Shown: piece by piece, positions 50,501-59,801 of the stretch | Layout of the letters: every line of letters begins with the position of its first letter | Numbering within the stretch: position 1 is the first letter of the stretch | Assembly: GCA_039954875.1 (NCBI GenBank) | Contig: CP157202.1 | Span: 992,001-1,056,000, forward strand | Direction of reading: 5' to 3' | Origin: G039954875 sp039954875 | Lineage (GTDB): Bacteria; Bacteroidota; Bacteroidia; Flavobacteriales; Blattabacteriaceae | Length of the DNA stretch: 64,000 nt | Translations under genes and position numbers: made by a program | The notes under the pieces: generated by a model | Database searches by the model: none | Told to the model about the DNA's origin: nothing | The model's input: the letters and a program-made list of their open reading frames with translations, nothing else

Positions 50501-50720
50501 TATCCTGAGGCAACCCATCGGCCAAAAACTTTAGACTCTGCAATATGCGTGTCTTCATCTCGCCAGCGGTCTTATTGGTAAAAGTCACGGCCAAGATACG
50601 CTTGAAGCGGTATGGATCTTCATCTTGGAGCAATACCGAAATATATTCGTAAACCAAGGTATAAGTTTTGCCCGATCCGGCCGAGGCGTTGTATATCTTT
50701 AAAGCAGCTGGGGTCAACAT
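47574..50720 (-). CDS. AddA/RecB-like UvrD-family helicase with PD-(D/E)XK nuclease domain
   Basis: Subunit of an AddAB/RecBCD-type double-strand-break end-processing enzyme; 1048 residues. Walker A NASAGSGKTYTLVYEY (residues 11-26), Walker B YYFIDEFQDTSRLQW (about residue 395), motif III VGDAKQSIYRWRGGEA, motif IV TLGTNFRS, motif V IMTIHKSKGLQFSVVLL, motif VI NLMYVATTRAIEQLII. The C-terminal nuclease shows MRPDRVIFFPEKIVVIDYKI (Asp and D-x-K) and YREQLNMYMQAI. No cysteine cluster is evident. The partner AddB, usually encoded beside it in this phylum, is not present here: upstream lies a dead permease and downstream a dead nitroreductase. Intact over more than 3 kb, which argues strongly for selection. 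Confidence 0.9.
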   Translation of the reverse strand: MLTPAALKIYNASAGSGKTYTLVYEYISVLLQDEDPYRFKRILAVTFTNKTAGEMKTRILQSLKFLADGLPQDISNLLARSLSEALDLTPDQLQHRSKAALRTILHHYADFSVSTIDKFTHKIIWSFIPDLGLSQVFEVEMEAKALLKETVEVFLSRLNDSEKRSQILIDFALEKFKEGKSWDLSKDLMNIAGLLVEEQSIQPLRKLKAHSLEDFLILRKLLRHRIQKIKTDFKAQADCFFHQLNEVNISRKSFYSSALPNFFEKLSTGSIFREPFKEPFNKTLENSITTGQLYAKGMGASQKALIDAQAEWFIAVYQTSREAYFEKIPGYLLNHLILNNLTVLAVIHELIEVFETLKKESNILLNAELNKLISDEIYGQPLPYIYERLGERYQYYFIDEFQDTSRLQWRNLKPLIENALAENGTVLLVGDAKQSIYRWRGGEAEQFIDLVEQPSKAYRQEVETLGTNFRSCAQIVRFNNALYTSAAQTLDNAAHRKIYTETTVQEAIDKPGGYVELNFLDGNFTTYSEQTYQILKIRIETLLEQGYCLAEITVLVRSNKDGAFLAQALSRDQIAVCSSESLLLKRAWSVQLLIGLFQILATPDDRQIRATWLLLLVQNKRIILSVSVHDFLLEMIALPLDTFFERLGAYGLSFEGPSWYMLSLYDLTETAIRTLRLAEGSHTAVLQFFLDFVHRSMQKFGNSIPNFLEHWEARKDKESVIYSEDLDAIRIMTIHKSKGLQFSVVLLAFADWPAFREKNPSAWLDIEPQIFNNFDIFHVGIKSFMQRIDGAAGALYEDYADKLRFDNLNLMYVATTRAIEQLIILTRDEKSKDETIAFYLRYYLRQEKLWEIGRQQYSFGTPQKWVRFGDKKPLHHEVISWVSEPWQNRVWIKPVVSEVRKGNLTVARLSGNLVHKAFSMIRIASDLEQALQKLCVEESLSDRECLTLEKQLLAVIHHPELRDCYRPGYRVFSERELVFQGKLMRPDRVIFFPEKIVVIDYKIGSTIEAYREQLNMYMQAILAMGRPTIKGFLVHIADEIKLIPVHPF

Positions 50721-50860
50721 CCCAACAAAGGTAAGAAGCTGAATGATCTGAAACTAAATGAATTTTTATAAAGATCTCGGAATCCTTGAATATCTATAAA
50801 AATGTTAAAATGATCAGGTATATCAATTGTACTGTGAGGACAAGATCAGTTTTTGATTCA

Positions 50861-51926
50861 TTACTGTTTTTGATATTTACTAAAAATCAGAAAGATTCCC
50901 CTACAAAAGATCCACGAAAACACGACCACGAAGGGAATGAAAACGTCCCACTTATTAGAGATCATAATACAAGAAAAAACTGATCTCCCAGATAGTAAAC
51001 ACGGCCCTATTGAATGAGTGTCCAGTATTTTCAATGAAAAATTTTACCAAACCAAGCCTTTCACTAAAAAAAATTCAAAGGCAACGATTACCCCAGAAAG
51101 AGCTAAGATAAAACCATAAATCCCTCAAAACCTAACAATTTCATCGCGATAGCCAGAAAAAGCCCACCCACAGTAGCTAAAACACCGGCAATGATCGTAA
51201 CCCAAAAGGTAGAAGTCGTTGGCAACATAGCTTAAAAGACCAATCCCGCTCGATATATCTTCGGGTTGGCTGTAGTCCATCCGATCAAGAGGGCGGTAGT
51301 AACAATGCCGAAAAATCACAAGGTATCGAAGGCCAACGGGCCAGGTGCAACAGTATGTGCCGCTCCACGGGTAACATCCCAGTTGGCCGTTTTGGATATG
51401 GGTCTCATAGCCCCCCATCATGCTACGATGGAGATAAACACTCATACGATTAGAACGATCACAATCCAACTCAGACTATTGGGTAGTGTATGTGTTAGCT
51501 TGGACATGGGTATATCAAAAAGTACGACTACAGCTGTAGCAAAGATCGTGATCATCGACTCAATCAAGAAACAAAACAGAATACCGTTGGCTAAGTTGTA
51601 TCCGATAATCATTTTTTTATCACAGTTCTTTCCCGGATGATAGTAAAAGAGTGTAACGGTATTTCACAGCAATCTCAGCCGTCAGAAATCGCCAAATCAA
51701 TACGGATAAGATATTTTCGACGATAAGACTAATGATCAAATTAAAGGCATTCACACCGGTAGTCATAAACAGAGGTCCGATCATGAATTAGGTACCTTCA
51801 TCAAGCTCCTCGATGTACATTCACAAAAAACTTTTCCAATCTTTCAATTTTGATATCTGGATGGCTTCTCTTTCAAATTCACCTAGACTAGGGTGCTTCA
51901 ACTATAGGGTCTTCATAACGGCTCAT
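50861..51926 (-). pseudogene. NCS1-like purine/cytosine permease, broken
   Basis: Remnant of a 12-helix nucleobase:cation symporter. From the start (complement of 51924-51926): MSRYEDPIVE, FMIGPLFMTTGVNAFNLIIS (about 51735-51795), VENILSVLIWRFLTAEIAVK, KMIIGYNLANGILFCFLIES (about 51555-51620), MITIFATAVVVLFDIPMSKL, LPNSLSWIVIVLIV, FISIVA then WGYET, LVFAMLPTTSTFW, VTIIAGVLATVGGLFLAIAM (about 51135-51195), FEFFLVKGL, SNKWDVFIPFVVVFSWIFC and FLIFSKYQKQ ending with the stop at 50861-50863. Frame changes and stops (for example in the FISIVA segment) are numerous. Its ATG lies in an ATGA overlap with the stop of dead lldD, so the two formed an operon. The family is by-eye similarity; NCS1 fits best. 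Confidence 0.55.
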
Positions 51927-53138
51927 AAACTTATGTTTTGATGAATCAAGTGGTGAAGAAAGACTTTTACCTTTTCGCAACAAAGTTGCTCCATAACCTA
52001 CTGCAATTGAAATTGCAAAATCAAGATAGTATGATCCCCACCCCCCCATTACTACCTAAGGCTATTACTACTCCATACATAAATAGTCGTACCGTGAATG
52101 TAAGTAAATAACACACCACTGGCCATCGTCCGAGCTATATCAGGGCCTAAACGTATCCAGCCCTACATCATTACGGTGAAAGATGGCTAGGGTGGTATAT
52201 AGAGCTACGATTTTTATCAAAGGTTTTATGGTGGATTGGCCTGCATCGAGCTAACGGCCGCCATGGTTGGATACGATGATCATATCGACGCTCAAGTGAA
52301 TCGCTTTTTCGACATCCGCCCCACTGATCAGACCTTTCAGAACGATTTTTCCTTTCCACAACTCGCGGATCGGGCCGAGCTTTTCTTCATTGAGCTTTCC
52401 GGAAAAGATCTGATCTATGAATTATCCCAAACGTTTCAGATTCATGTTTTTTAACATATAGAGCTATAAAATTTCGAGATTTGGTTGCCCGTGGGGAACG
52501 GTATGTAAAATTCAATAAGGTTTGCCCAGCATCTGTAAGATGCTTCGGATTGACATTTTGGGTGGCATGGACAGTCTACTGCAAATATCTCTAGAACGGG
52601 ATCCAAAAATCGATACGTCTACCAGAATCCCCAGGACGGGATATTGCGCTACCTGAGCTCTTTTGATCAAGTAATTTCTCAGTCTATTTTCTGTAGGATG
52701 ATAGAGCTGAAACCAGGCCCACCCTTCAAACTAACCAATACGTCCGATATTGCTCGTCGGCAAGGTGCTCGGAATGAAAAGTATATTGTGATCAAAATCC
52801 ACTTTGGTTAGGATCTCCGGGGCATTGGGCTACATCAAACCTTGTAAGCCTATAGGAGCTATCCCAAAGGGAGCATCACAGATGTGGCCGAGCAGCTTCA
52901 TACACAAGTCCGAGCTATTGTTTTTGCTCAAATAATACGGAAAGTTCGATCCGTCAAAAATCTGAAATATTTTTATACGGGTTGACATCGTCATTGTAAC
53001 CGCCGTCTAAATATTCAAAGGTAAACTTAAGAATCTTTCGTTGGACTTTTTTCTAAGATCCGCCACATCTGGTCACCTCGGATCATAAGAAATAGATATA
53101 ATCTTATGAATGATCGGAACCCTAACGATTGGAGACAT
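51923..53138 (-). pseudogene. lldD: FMN-dependent L-lactate (2-hydroxyacid) dehydrogenase, broken
   Basis: Remnant of the LldD/glycolate-oxidase family. VADLRKKSNERFLSLPLNI, or in the next frame RKILKFTFEYLDGGYNDDV (about 53000-53060), AFGIAPIGLQGLM (about 52835-52880; relatives P-x-x-I-A-P-x-G), the middle around PVLGILVDVSIFGSRSRD (about 52580-52640), GKIVLKGLISGADVEKAIHL and SVDMIIVSNHGGR with the catalytic His (about 52245-52355), DAGQSTIKPLIKIVALY, and the C terminus DHTILILQFQLQ...VMEQL ending at 51923-51925. Frame changes and stops are spread over the gene. Its stop overlaps the permease start. Confidence 0.83.
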
Positions 53139-53299
53139 GTCAAAACTTTTGAGCTTAAATATATTTTTTTTTCTAGCTTTAAATCTCTAATTGGAGTCTA
53201 TCACCCTCTTGCATTGAGACGGCTTTTGTTTAAACTAATTCCGTTCAACACCAAGTAAGTATGGTCAATCCTAAGTCTAGTTATTTCTATAATAATATT

Positions 53300-54114
53300 A
53301 TCAGCTTGTTTCTTATAGGGGACTTCTTTCATCGCGGATAAATACGTATTTATCAGTTTTAATCATATCACGACTACAGAATTGTGCCTTGTCATTTCTG
53401 CTTTATTCGTCCTTCCAAAATTTATAATTCACAGAAGAGGCTTGACCTAAGGGAAACCTTATGATCGCTGCTTTGATGATCCGAATAACTTTTATATTTC
53501 AATTTCTTAGTTTAAGTCATGCATCGAACTCATCTAAGGCGATCATCATCGGTTTTGAGACATTAGTCTTAAATGTAGTCGGGCATCTATTTTTCAAAGA
53601 AAGTATGAGACGAAGAAATACATCAGCTGGCACCCTCTGCCCTGATCTGGATTGCAATCATCATTGACTTTCCTGAAGAAATTGATTATTGGTAGTATTT
53701 TCTGATTTTCCTTTCTACTGTAATCGTAGCTGTATGGGTAGAATTATCCAAAAGTCTTATAAAAAAATTCCTTTGACCATCTTTACCCTGATTGTGATCG
53801 TACTAGGGATTATATTACTGCTACCTTTCTTGTACTTTTCAGTTGTGGAGGATACAAAAATAGACCTACGCAGCCTTATGGCTATTATCTACCTGGATAT
53901 AGTCTACAGTTGGTTGATTAATCATTTTTGGAACAAAAGATTGGAAAAGATGGACTCAGATAAAAACGGTTTATTTTTAGCATTGGAGCCCGTCTTTAGG
54001 ATTATCTTCGGTATATTATTGCTAGGCAAACGCATAAAACTTTCGATGATTTTAAATAGCATATTTGTAATCCTACCCATCGTATTAATTGCTATACGAG
54101 ACTTAAGATTATAG
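53300..54114 (+). pseudogene. EamA/DMT-family transporter, broken
   Basis: Remnant of a ten-helix drug/metabolite transporter. TLRLVISALFVLPKF-like sequence at about 53385-53420, IIIGFETLVLNVVGHLFFKE with SMRRR (53548-53615; relatives LxxGFEPLxxxxLGxxFFKExM), DFPEEIDYW (about 53665-53690), then an open 141-codon second half (53689-54114): RIIQKSYKKIPLTIFTLIVI, WLINHFWNKRLEKMDSDKNG, LFLALEPVFRIIFGILLLGK and the closing VILPIVLIAIRDLRL. The first half has lost its frame several times. Only the C-terminal EamA domain could still be translated. Confidence 0.7.
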
Positions 54115-54299
54115 AATTATAGCGGGGAATAGTCCTTCAAAAAAATAATTGCTCTAAGTAAATTGTCATCAATAGCTCTCATGAAAAAAAATAGCCCTAG
54201 AACCCTTGTACTATAAGATCGAGATAGTCTAAATTGTAAAGTAACAATTTCGACCTTTGATCTATGAATGATCATATCACACATCCAAATTATTGTTCG

Positions 54300-55168
54300 C
54301 ATGTCTATACATGTTCGGCGGATATGTGGCCAGACTTAGCTAGCACCTCTCTACTATCTGGGTCGCAAAAATATTGTTCTATATCTTTATATCTTTAGTC
54401 ACGTTCAAAGGGGCTTTGTACTCGGAAATCCAATCATTTTTAATGTTAACCTTTCTATAATTTTTGATCAATATGTTAATGATAACCGTTGCGGAATTTT
54501 TTGCAAACCGATTTCATGGTCTGCTTTCACTGGTAGTGTTGAATTACGCTTTTAGGTATGTCAATATCGGTTAGTTTGGTATCCCCATTGTACAAATCGC
54601 TTTGGAGGGTAAAGCGTAGTGGTACTCACCGGTCTCTATATCTGAGGAAATTCTTTGGGAATACACTGGAATTTTTGCTCATAGTTTCGGATTATAGCAA
54701 AAGTAGGCATCCGCTTCGTGAATTGTTAAAAATCCACTTCTCTATGCCTAGTCTGTCGGGATTCCCTCATCCATCACTTCTGTGTTTTGGGTATAGCCTT
54801 TATAGCAGATGCGCTGATAAGGCATATGGTGTGGAAGAAAATCGGTCTTTTGCTCGGTAGGTATTTTTTTTTGATAGTGTACATCATCGCAAAGAGCTTA
54901 CTTATAGGAGTATCTGCATTGGATTACCTGAAACTACTGGAATTTGAAAGTGCTTACACTGATGTCGTTGTTTCTTATTGCAGCTAATATCTTGATTTTT
55001 GCTACCACTACGGAAAATCGAGACGTATCACTCAGACTAATTTTACTAACTCCGACACTATTTTCTTGTTTACTTTTAGGAGTCAAAAAGTGCTTTTATG
55101 AATTCCCAGCTTTACTTTACCCCTTCAGTATACTTTATGCCAAACTTATAGTTCTCATGAAAACCTAA
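54300..55168 (+). pseudogene. Unassigned membrane protein, broken
   Basis: The first part (54300-54760) is poorly readable. From 54787 the plus strand encodes a hydrophobic protein in two overlapping frames: GIAFIADALIRHMVWKKIGL, FFLIVYIIAKSLLIGVSALD, VVSLLIAANILIFATTTENR, LRLILLTPTLFSCLLLGVKK and FPALLYPFSILYAKLIVLMK, ending at 55168. At least four membrane helices are visible. It directly precedes the ATP-grasp remnant in the same direction. No family is recognised. Confidence 0.4.
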
Positions 55169-55189
55169 AAAAACACCTACTGTTCATAA

Positions 55190-56350
55190 ACTTCAGGAAG
55201 CTTCAAAAAGAAGCCCATGCAGCCTTGGCCGCGAAAGATCTGGTTTATAGAGTCTTAATATTCACGAATAAAGAAACCTCTCTATATTTACGTGAACTCC
55301 TCAATAATTCTATCAAGTTAGATAGATGTGATTATCAAGCTTCACTTCATAATATCCTACATTTGGCTAAAAAATTCAAAATCATTTGAATTCCTTTAAT
55401 CACGGATATAGATGTATCTCTTTGCGTTTATATTACCCAGACAGTCGACTTGTCTAGCCTTCCCATTGAGGTGGCAATCAGGGCAAAAAACAAATATGAG
55501 ATGAAATCCAATTTAGAAAATTACCGGACGCTAATTCCTGGATTAAAACGGGTAAAACGTTCCGAATAACTTTTCTCTGAATTGGAAGAGACTAGTTTTC
55601 CGGCTACTCTCAAACCTACGGGTATTTCGGGCTGCAAAAATATTTTCAAGATCGAAAACTTTGGAAAAGTCAAGCAGGCCTTTGAGTAACTCATATGGAT
55701 TACTCAGCCTTCTTATGATGAGGTATTTAAACGATTTAGTGCTGGAACTGGTCCTGAAGAAATACATCGAAGGGGTTAAGTTCACAGTAGAAGGTTTCGA
55801 AGTGGGGGGGGTGAAATGATGATCATAGGAATCACTCACAAACGGATCATGGAGCCTTTTTGCTTGAAATACTTTAACATTTTTTCATCGAACTTACCTG
55901 AAGAAGTCCCAGCAAGAGATCATCAAAAGTACAAAGACTATTGTCAAGGAATTGGGTCTTAAATATTGTGCCTTACATGTAGAAGCACTCTGATGTAACG
56001 AAAAAGGCTTCAAATTGATCGAAGTGACTACATGCTCTGCAGGTTGTTATATTGCTTCGCAAATGGTGAAGAAAGCCTATGGTATCGATATGTACAAAAA
56101 CCTGATCAAGATCTCTATAAGCCAAACGCCTGTATTGAAACACGCATACCAACATTTATGTAGGCATAGGCTTTCTACTAACTGAGAAAGAAGGTGTTTT
56201 GAAAAGTTTTAAAAATACTTACCGAGCTCTGTCAACTCCCCATGCTCGAAGAGATTTTATATATCACAGTCATTGGGAACACGGGTTGAACTGCCACATA
56301 AACGTTTTACCGTTTCAATCGTAGCAGGTATTATAGTTAAAAAATTCGAT
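55190..56350 (+). pseudogene. ATP-grasp family ligase, broken
   Basis: Remnant of an ATP-grasp enzyme resembling carbamoyl-phosphate-synthase-like ligases that join carboxylates to amines. Order: IPLITDIDVSLC, LPIEVAIRAKNKYEMKSNL (55468-55525), FPATLKPTGISGCKNIFKI with the ATP-binding Lys and glycine loop (55590-55660), FEELIWITQPSYDEVFKRF, LEEYIEGVKFTVEGF-like sequence in pieces (55750-55800), GGEMMIIGITHKRIMEPFCL (55810-55865), LGLKYCALHVEAL with the metal-binding H-x-E (55950-55990), EKGFKLIEVTTCSAGCYIAS (about 56000-56070) and AYIGFLLTEKEG. A G8 run at 55804-55811 sits in it. Substrate unknown. The C terminus is uncertain. Confidence 0.65.
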
Positions 56351-56466
56351 TACGACCACTGTATCGAATGTTTAGAACACCCAGCAGCCATACTAAAACC
56401 TGTAATAAACCTAAGACTTCATCCATTCGAGAAAGGCGATATGAAAATGATCATCGATGAGCAACT

Positions 56467-57010
56467 TCACCATATTTTATTCATTCCAAACCGGGCCAAA
56501 CCTAGGACAATCAATACTATGATCAGCCCAACAACGATGTCTAATATCACCCACATAACTTTCTTACTAAAAATAGAGATTAACAATAGGACACCATAGT
56601 CTATCCCCAAAAACTATATACATAACATAAATAAGGGTCCGATCAAAAAGTTGATCTTTTGCCTATAGGACAAAATGCCTCCTATTCCACCGATCATGAC
56701 TCTACCGTATCCAAATAAACGTATGTATTCAACAAGGCTATCACTAAAGTATCCAGGACTGTCTTTCTTAATAGTTGGCGCGCCCCATTTACCCTCATGG
56801 ATATCTATATAACTCAAAGAGGAGAAAGCACTTTTAAAGGCACGATACGCATACCAAAGTAGAAAAATACACCCACCCGTGGTAAGTAAAACTATAATCA
56901 AAACGTTGTTACTTATCAAATTTCCAATATCCAATATCCCTACAGTCATCAAGATAGTGTCACACAGAAAACAAATCAAAGCAACGAAAAAAAATATTTT
57001 ATTTCATAAT
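56467..57010 (-). pseudogene. LysE/ArgO-type amino-acid exporter, truncated
   Basis: Remnant of a LysE-family exporter. ALICFLCDTILMTVGILDIG and NNVLIIVLLTTGGCIFLLW with YAYRAFKSAFSS (56800-56985) are helices 2-3; then after a lost middle, RVMIGGIGGILSYRQKINF and LIGPLFML (56615-56700), YGVLLLISIFSKKVMWVILD and IVVGLIIVLIVLGLARFG to the stop at 56467-56469. The first helix with the family's LGPQN-like motif is missing and an in-frame stop lies at about 56995. Convergent with the ATP-grasp remnant. Confidence 0.7.
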
Positions 57011-57201
57011 ATCTTGCTTCAAAACAAAAACATTTTATGCTCCTATTTTTGATATCAAACTACCGGATGATAAAATATTTTTTTTATTATCTCATGAATA
57101 TTCATAAAAAATATTCTATATGATTTTCAAAGAAAGAAATCCCTAAAAAGTTTCCACTGAATTAAATAGATTATAAACTTTTCAACCATAACAAATCAGC
57201 C

Positions 57202-58556
57202 TTAGAACATCAACAGGATCAACTTTTCTAACTTATAATTCTCCTTCAAAAATTCTAATGAAGCTTCCGATCCGACATAACCATAGCAACACCTATAGGA
57301 AATCCCAGCGGAGAGGTTTTCATCTGAATTTTAAAATCTTTGAAATGGTAAGCTGATAGCTTGACAAAAATATCGTTATTTGTAAAGTCCACATCGATAT
57401 AAATCTTCTTGATAGCTATCTAACCCAGAGTCATCCGTATGGTTTTCACTTGAAAGCTGCATCAACTCGATCATCAGTTAGTGAAAGGTCGTCTCAAAAT
57501 CCTGGAAAGAAGCCCAATCAGTCTGGTACGCCTTATCATAATTGATCCGAATACTCTCAAAATTGAAATAAGTTCATTTATATAGATCAAAACGAATGCA
57601 GCTATGATACCCCTGAGCCTTTCCATAAAACGCTTCAAATCTTTAGATATGAACCTTATATTCATTACCTATAAAAAACCGTGCCAACTTAACTATACCA
57701 TTATCAATCTTCATATAATTTAAATGATTACCTATCAATTCATCAAATATAAGCCGTCTCGTTTCAAATGGATTCAAAGAGACACTTCAAGTACCAGTAT
57801 AAATCAATAAAAACGATTTTCATTTACTCACAAGGTAAGGTAACAAAGCCAAAAACTTTCATGTATGCCTACACCGACACCTTCATCTTTTTGCCCAAAT
57901 AATCCAATGTTTATGCTGGTCTAGATCGATACGATGGGAGCCAACTTCTCAACCACGCCATCCTGGTACACACAATCGTGATAACAATGTTTTCGATAAC
58001 TTCAAAAAACCGAAGGACAACCTACATTCGTATAGTATCTCACAGCGATACCCGTGAAAGGATAGGATAAGTACTATGATAAATATAAATAATACCTAGC
58101 CCTTAAAAAAAACAGTAACATATCTTTTATTCTACCAATAAAATCGTATACCTGAGTTTAACATCCCAAACTGTAGCGAACCGGTATTTACCGAACATGC
58201 AATCTAATTTCCATAAGCCTCATAAAACATCTCCTTGACCCCTTCAGGCAAAGGCTTGATATAGTTGTAAAACAGTGTAAGCACTTTTCCGTGAACATTC
58301 AAATGGACAAAACTCGCGCCGTAAGTAGAAAAATTGATCGCCTTAATGGACAAATTCATCCACGCTCAAAATCTTCTGAAAACGCTCCTTGAGTCAATCC
58401 TGAAACGCGTCTAAATCCTCTATGGGATGACCATCCTCAATCTCATCCAAACGGATATACTCCCGGATGCACCTCCTGATCATCCTCATCGAAAAGAAAA
58501 AGTTTTTTATTGGTCTTTCCGATGCCAAATACAAATGTTTTATTAATCGTATCCAT
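57202..58556 (-). pseudogene. rhaB: FGGY-family rhamnulokinase, broken
   Basis: Remnant of the sugar kinase of L-rhamnose use (L-rhamnulose to its 1-phosphate). Start MDTINKTFVFGIGKTNKKLF (complement of 58497-58556), FLFDEDDQEVH; then YLSYPFTGIAVRYYTNVGC (about 58035-58090), YQDGVVEKLAPIVS, GVGVGIHESFW (about 57870-57900), ARFFIGNEYKVHI with RFEAFYGKAQGYHSCIRF (about 57570-57690), DFETTFH (about 57470), IYIDGG-like remains and the C-terminal GSEASLEFLKENYKLEKL to the stop at 57202-57204. Many frameshifts. The assignment to rhamnulokinase rather than another FGGY kinase rests on the rhaI and rhaD remnants immediately upstream. Confidence 0.8.
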
Positions 58557-58592
58557 CTTTGCAAATTTTACAATTCCATAGCGATGGAATGT

Positions 58593-59790
58593 CTACCCCG
58601 CTCTCGTATCAAACACTTACAAATCTTCAGCTTTTTATAGTATCCAATTCAGCACCGACCCTCCTCCACGCTTCGCGAACCAAAAGCCATACATCAGTAC
58701 GACAAACCGCTTGAAAAATCTCTTTCATCAGAATGATGTCCAAGGCCTGCTGTATAGATTCTAACGCTTTTCGAGCGATCAAGAGCGCCTGGGCATAAGT
58801 GATACTAGCCACCTCAAGCAAGAGATTGCAAAAGATCTTCCAAAGAATCTTACAGATTATGAATCACATCGATCATCTAGGCCAAAGGTAGATTTTGAGA
58901 ATTATTTTACACGCCATAGACCAATCTGTTGAAAATTAAAAACAATGTATATAATTTGATAGCCTCTGCCAGCAAATCGTCATTCTCGTATTTACTATCA
59001 TTGAATTAAAAATAGCCCGATCTGGACATCAATATCAAGGAAGCACCTCAATTCTGTATAACCATACTATAAAAATAAAACTCATAAAGCTTGTACTCGA
59101 CAAAAAGATTCCTAACCCTCAGGTAAGATCTGATAGATCTGACAAAGGCTCTCTTGAGTATGTTGCAAAGCCTTCTGAAAATGAGTTTACCCAGGTAAGG
59201 AATCCCCATCAGCCAATCAAACCATTAAACTTTTCGATCCCAAGTGGATCCCCCAGAGTCATCACCTCAAGATTATGTTATACGACTTAAGCCTTCACAG
59301 CCCGACTAACATGGTTCAACGAACCTAATTAATAACTCTCTTTGGCAGCCGGCAGGGTATTAAAAGGTATCGAAATTTATCGCATCTAAGCGAGTGCTAT
59401 ACGAAGCAGGCCATTATCTGCTCGCCTATACATCATTTACAACAAGCCCATGGGATGTGCAAAGAACTGCCACATCCAAACCACTGAGCCGATTCGGGAT
59501 ATCAATGTCATCCAATTTTTGTTCCAAAGAGATCGGCTCACCCCCATAATCGGCTCACCTCCATAAGAAAACCTATCGAAACGAGTCCCTCCGGCACCTA
59601 AAGCTTAACTGGGTATAGCAACTTGAAAATTTGAAAGCTCATCAAAAATATCAGAAAGTGTACAACCCTTCTTTTAAAAATATTCCGGCAAAAAGTCGAA
59701 AACACATTGATGGGCAGCTTTACCACTCTTATTGATATTTGAGATTCGATCCTTCTTAATTTTCATAGTAAAAACATGTTTTAGTTTCAT
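58593..59790 (-). pseudogene. rhaI: L-rhamnose isomerase (TIM-barrel RhaI type), broken
   Basis: Remnant of the isomerase converting L-rhamnose to L-rhamnulose. MKIKKDRISNINKSGKAAHQ and CVFDFLPEYF (59674-59766), DELSNFQVAIPS followed by LGAGGTRFDRFSYGGEP (about 59545-59640; family AIPSWALGTGGTRFGRF), FGSLNHV-like GSLNHVSRAVKA (about 59285-59330), HNLEVMTLGDPLG, and an open C-terminal part at 58627-58821: YAQALLIARKALESIQQALD and EIFQAVCRTDVWLLVREAWR. The stop recovered by a frame change is at 58593-58595. 11 bases after rhaD, 36 before rhaB. Confidence 0.83.
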
Positions 59791-59801
59791 TGAAAACTCA
59801 G

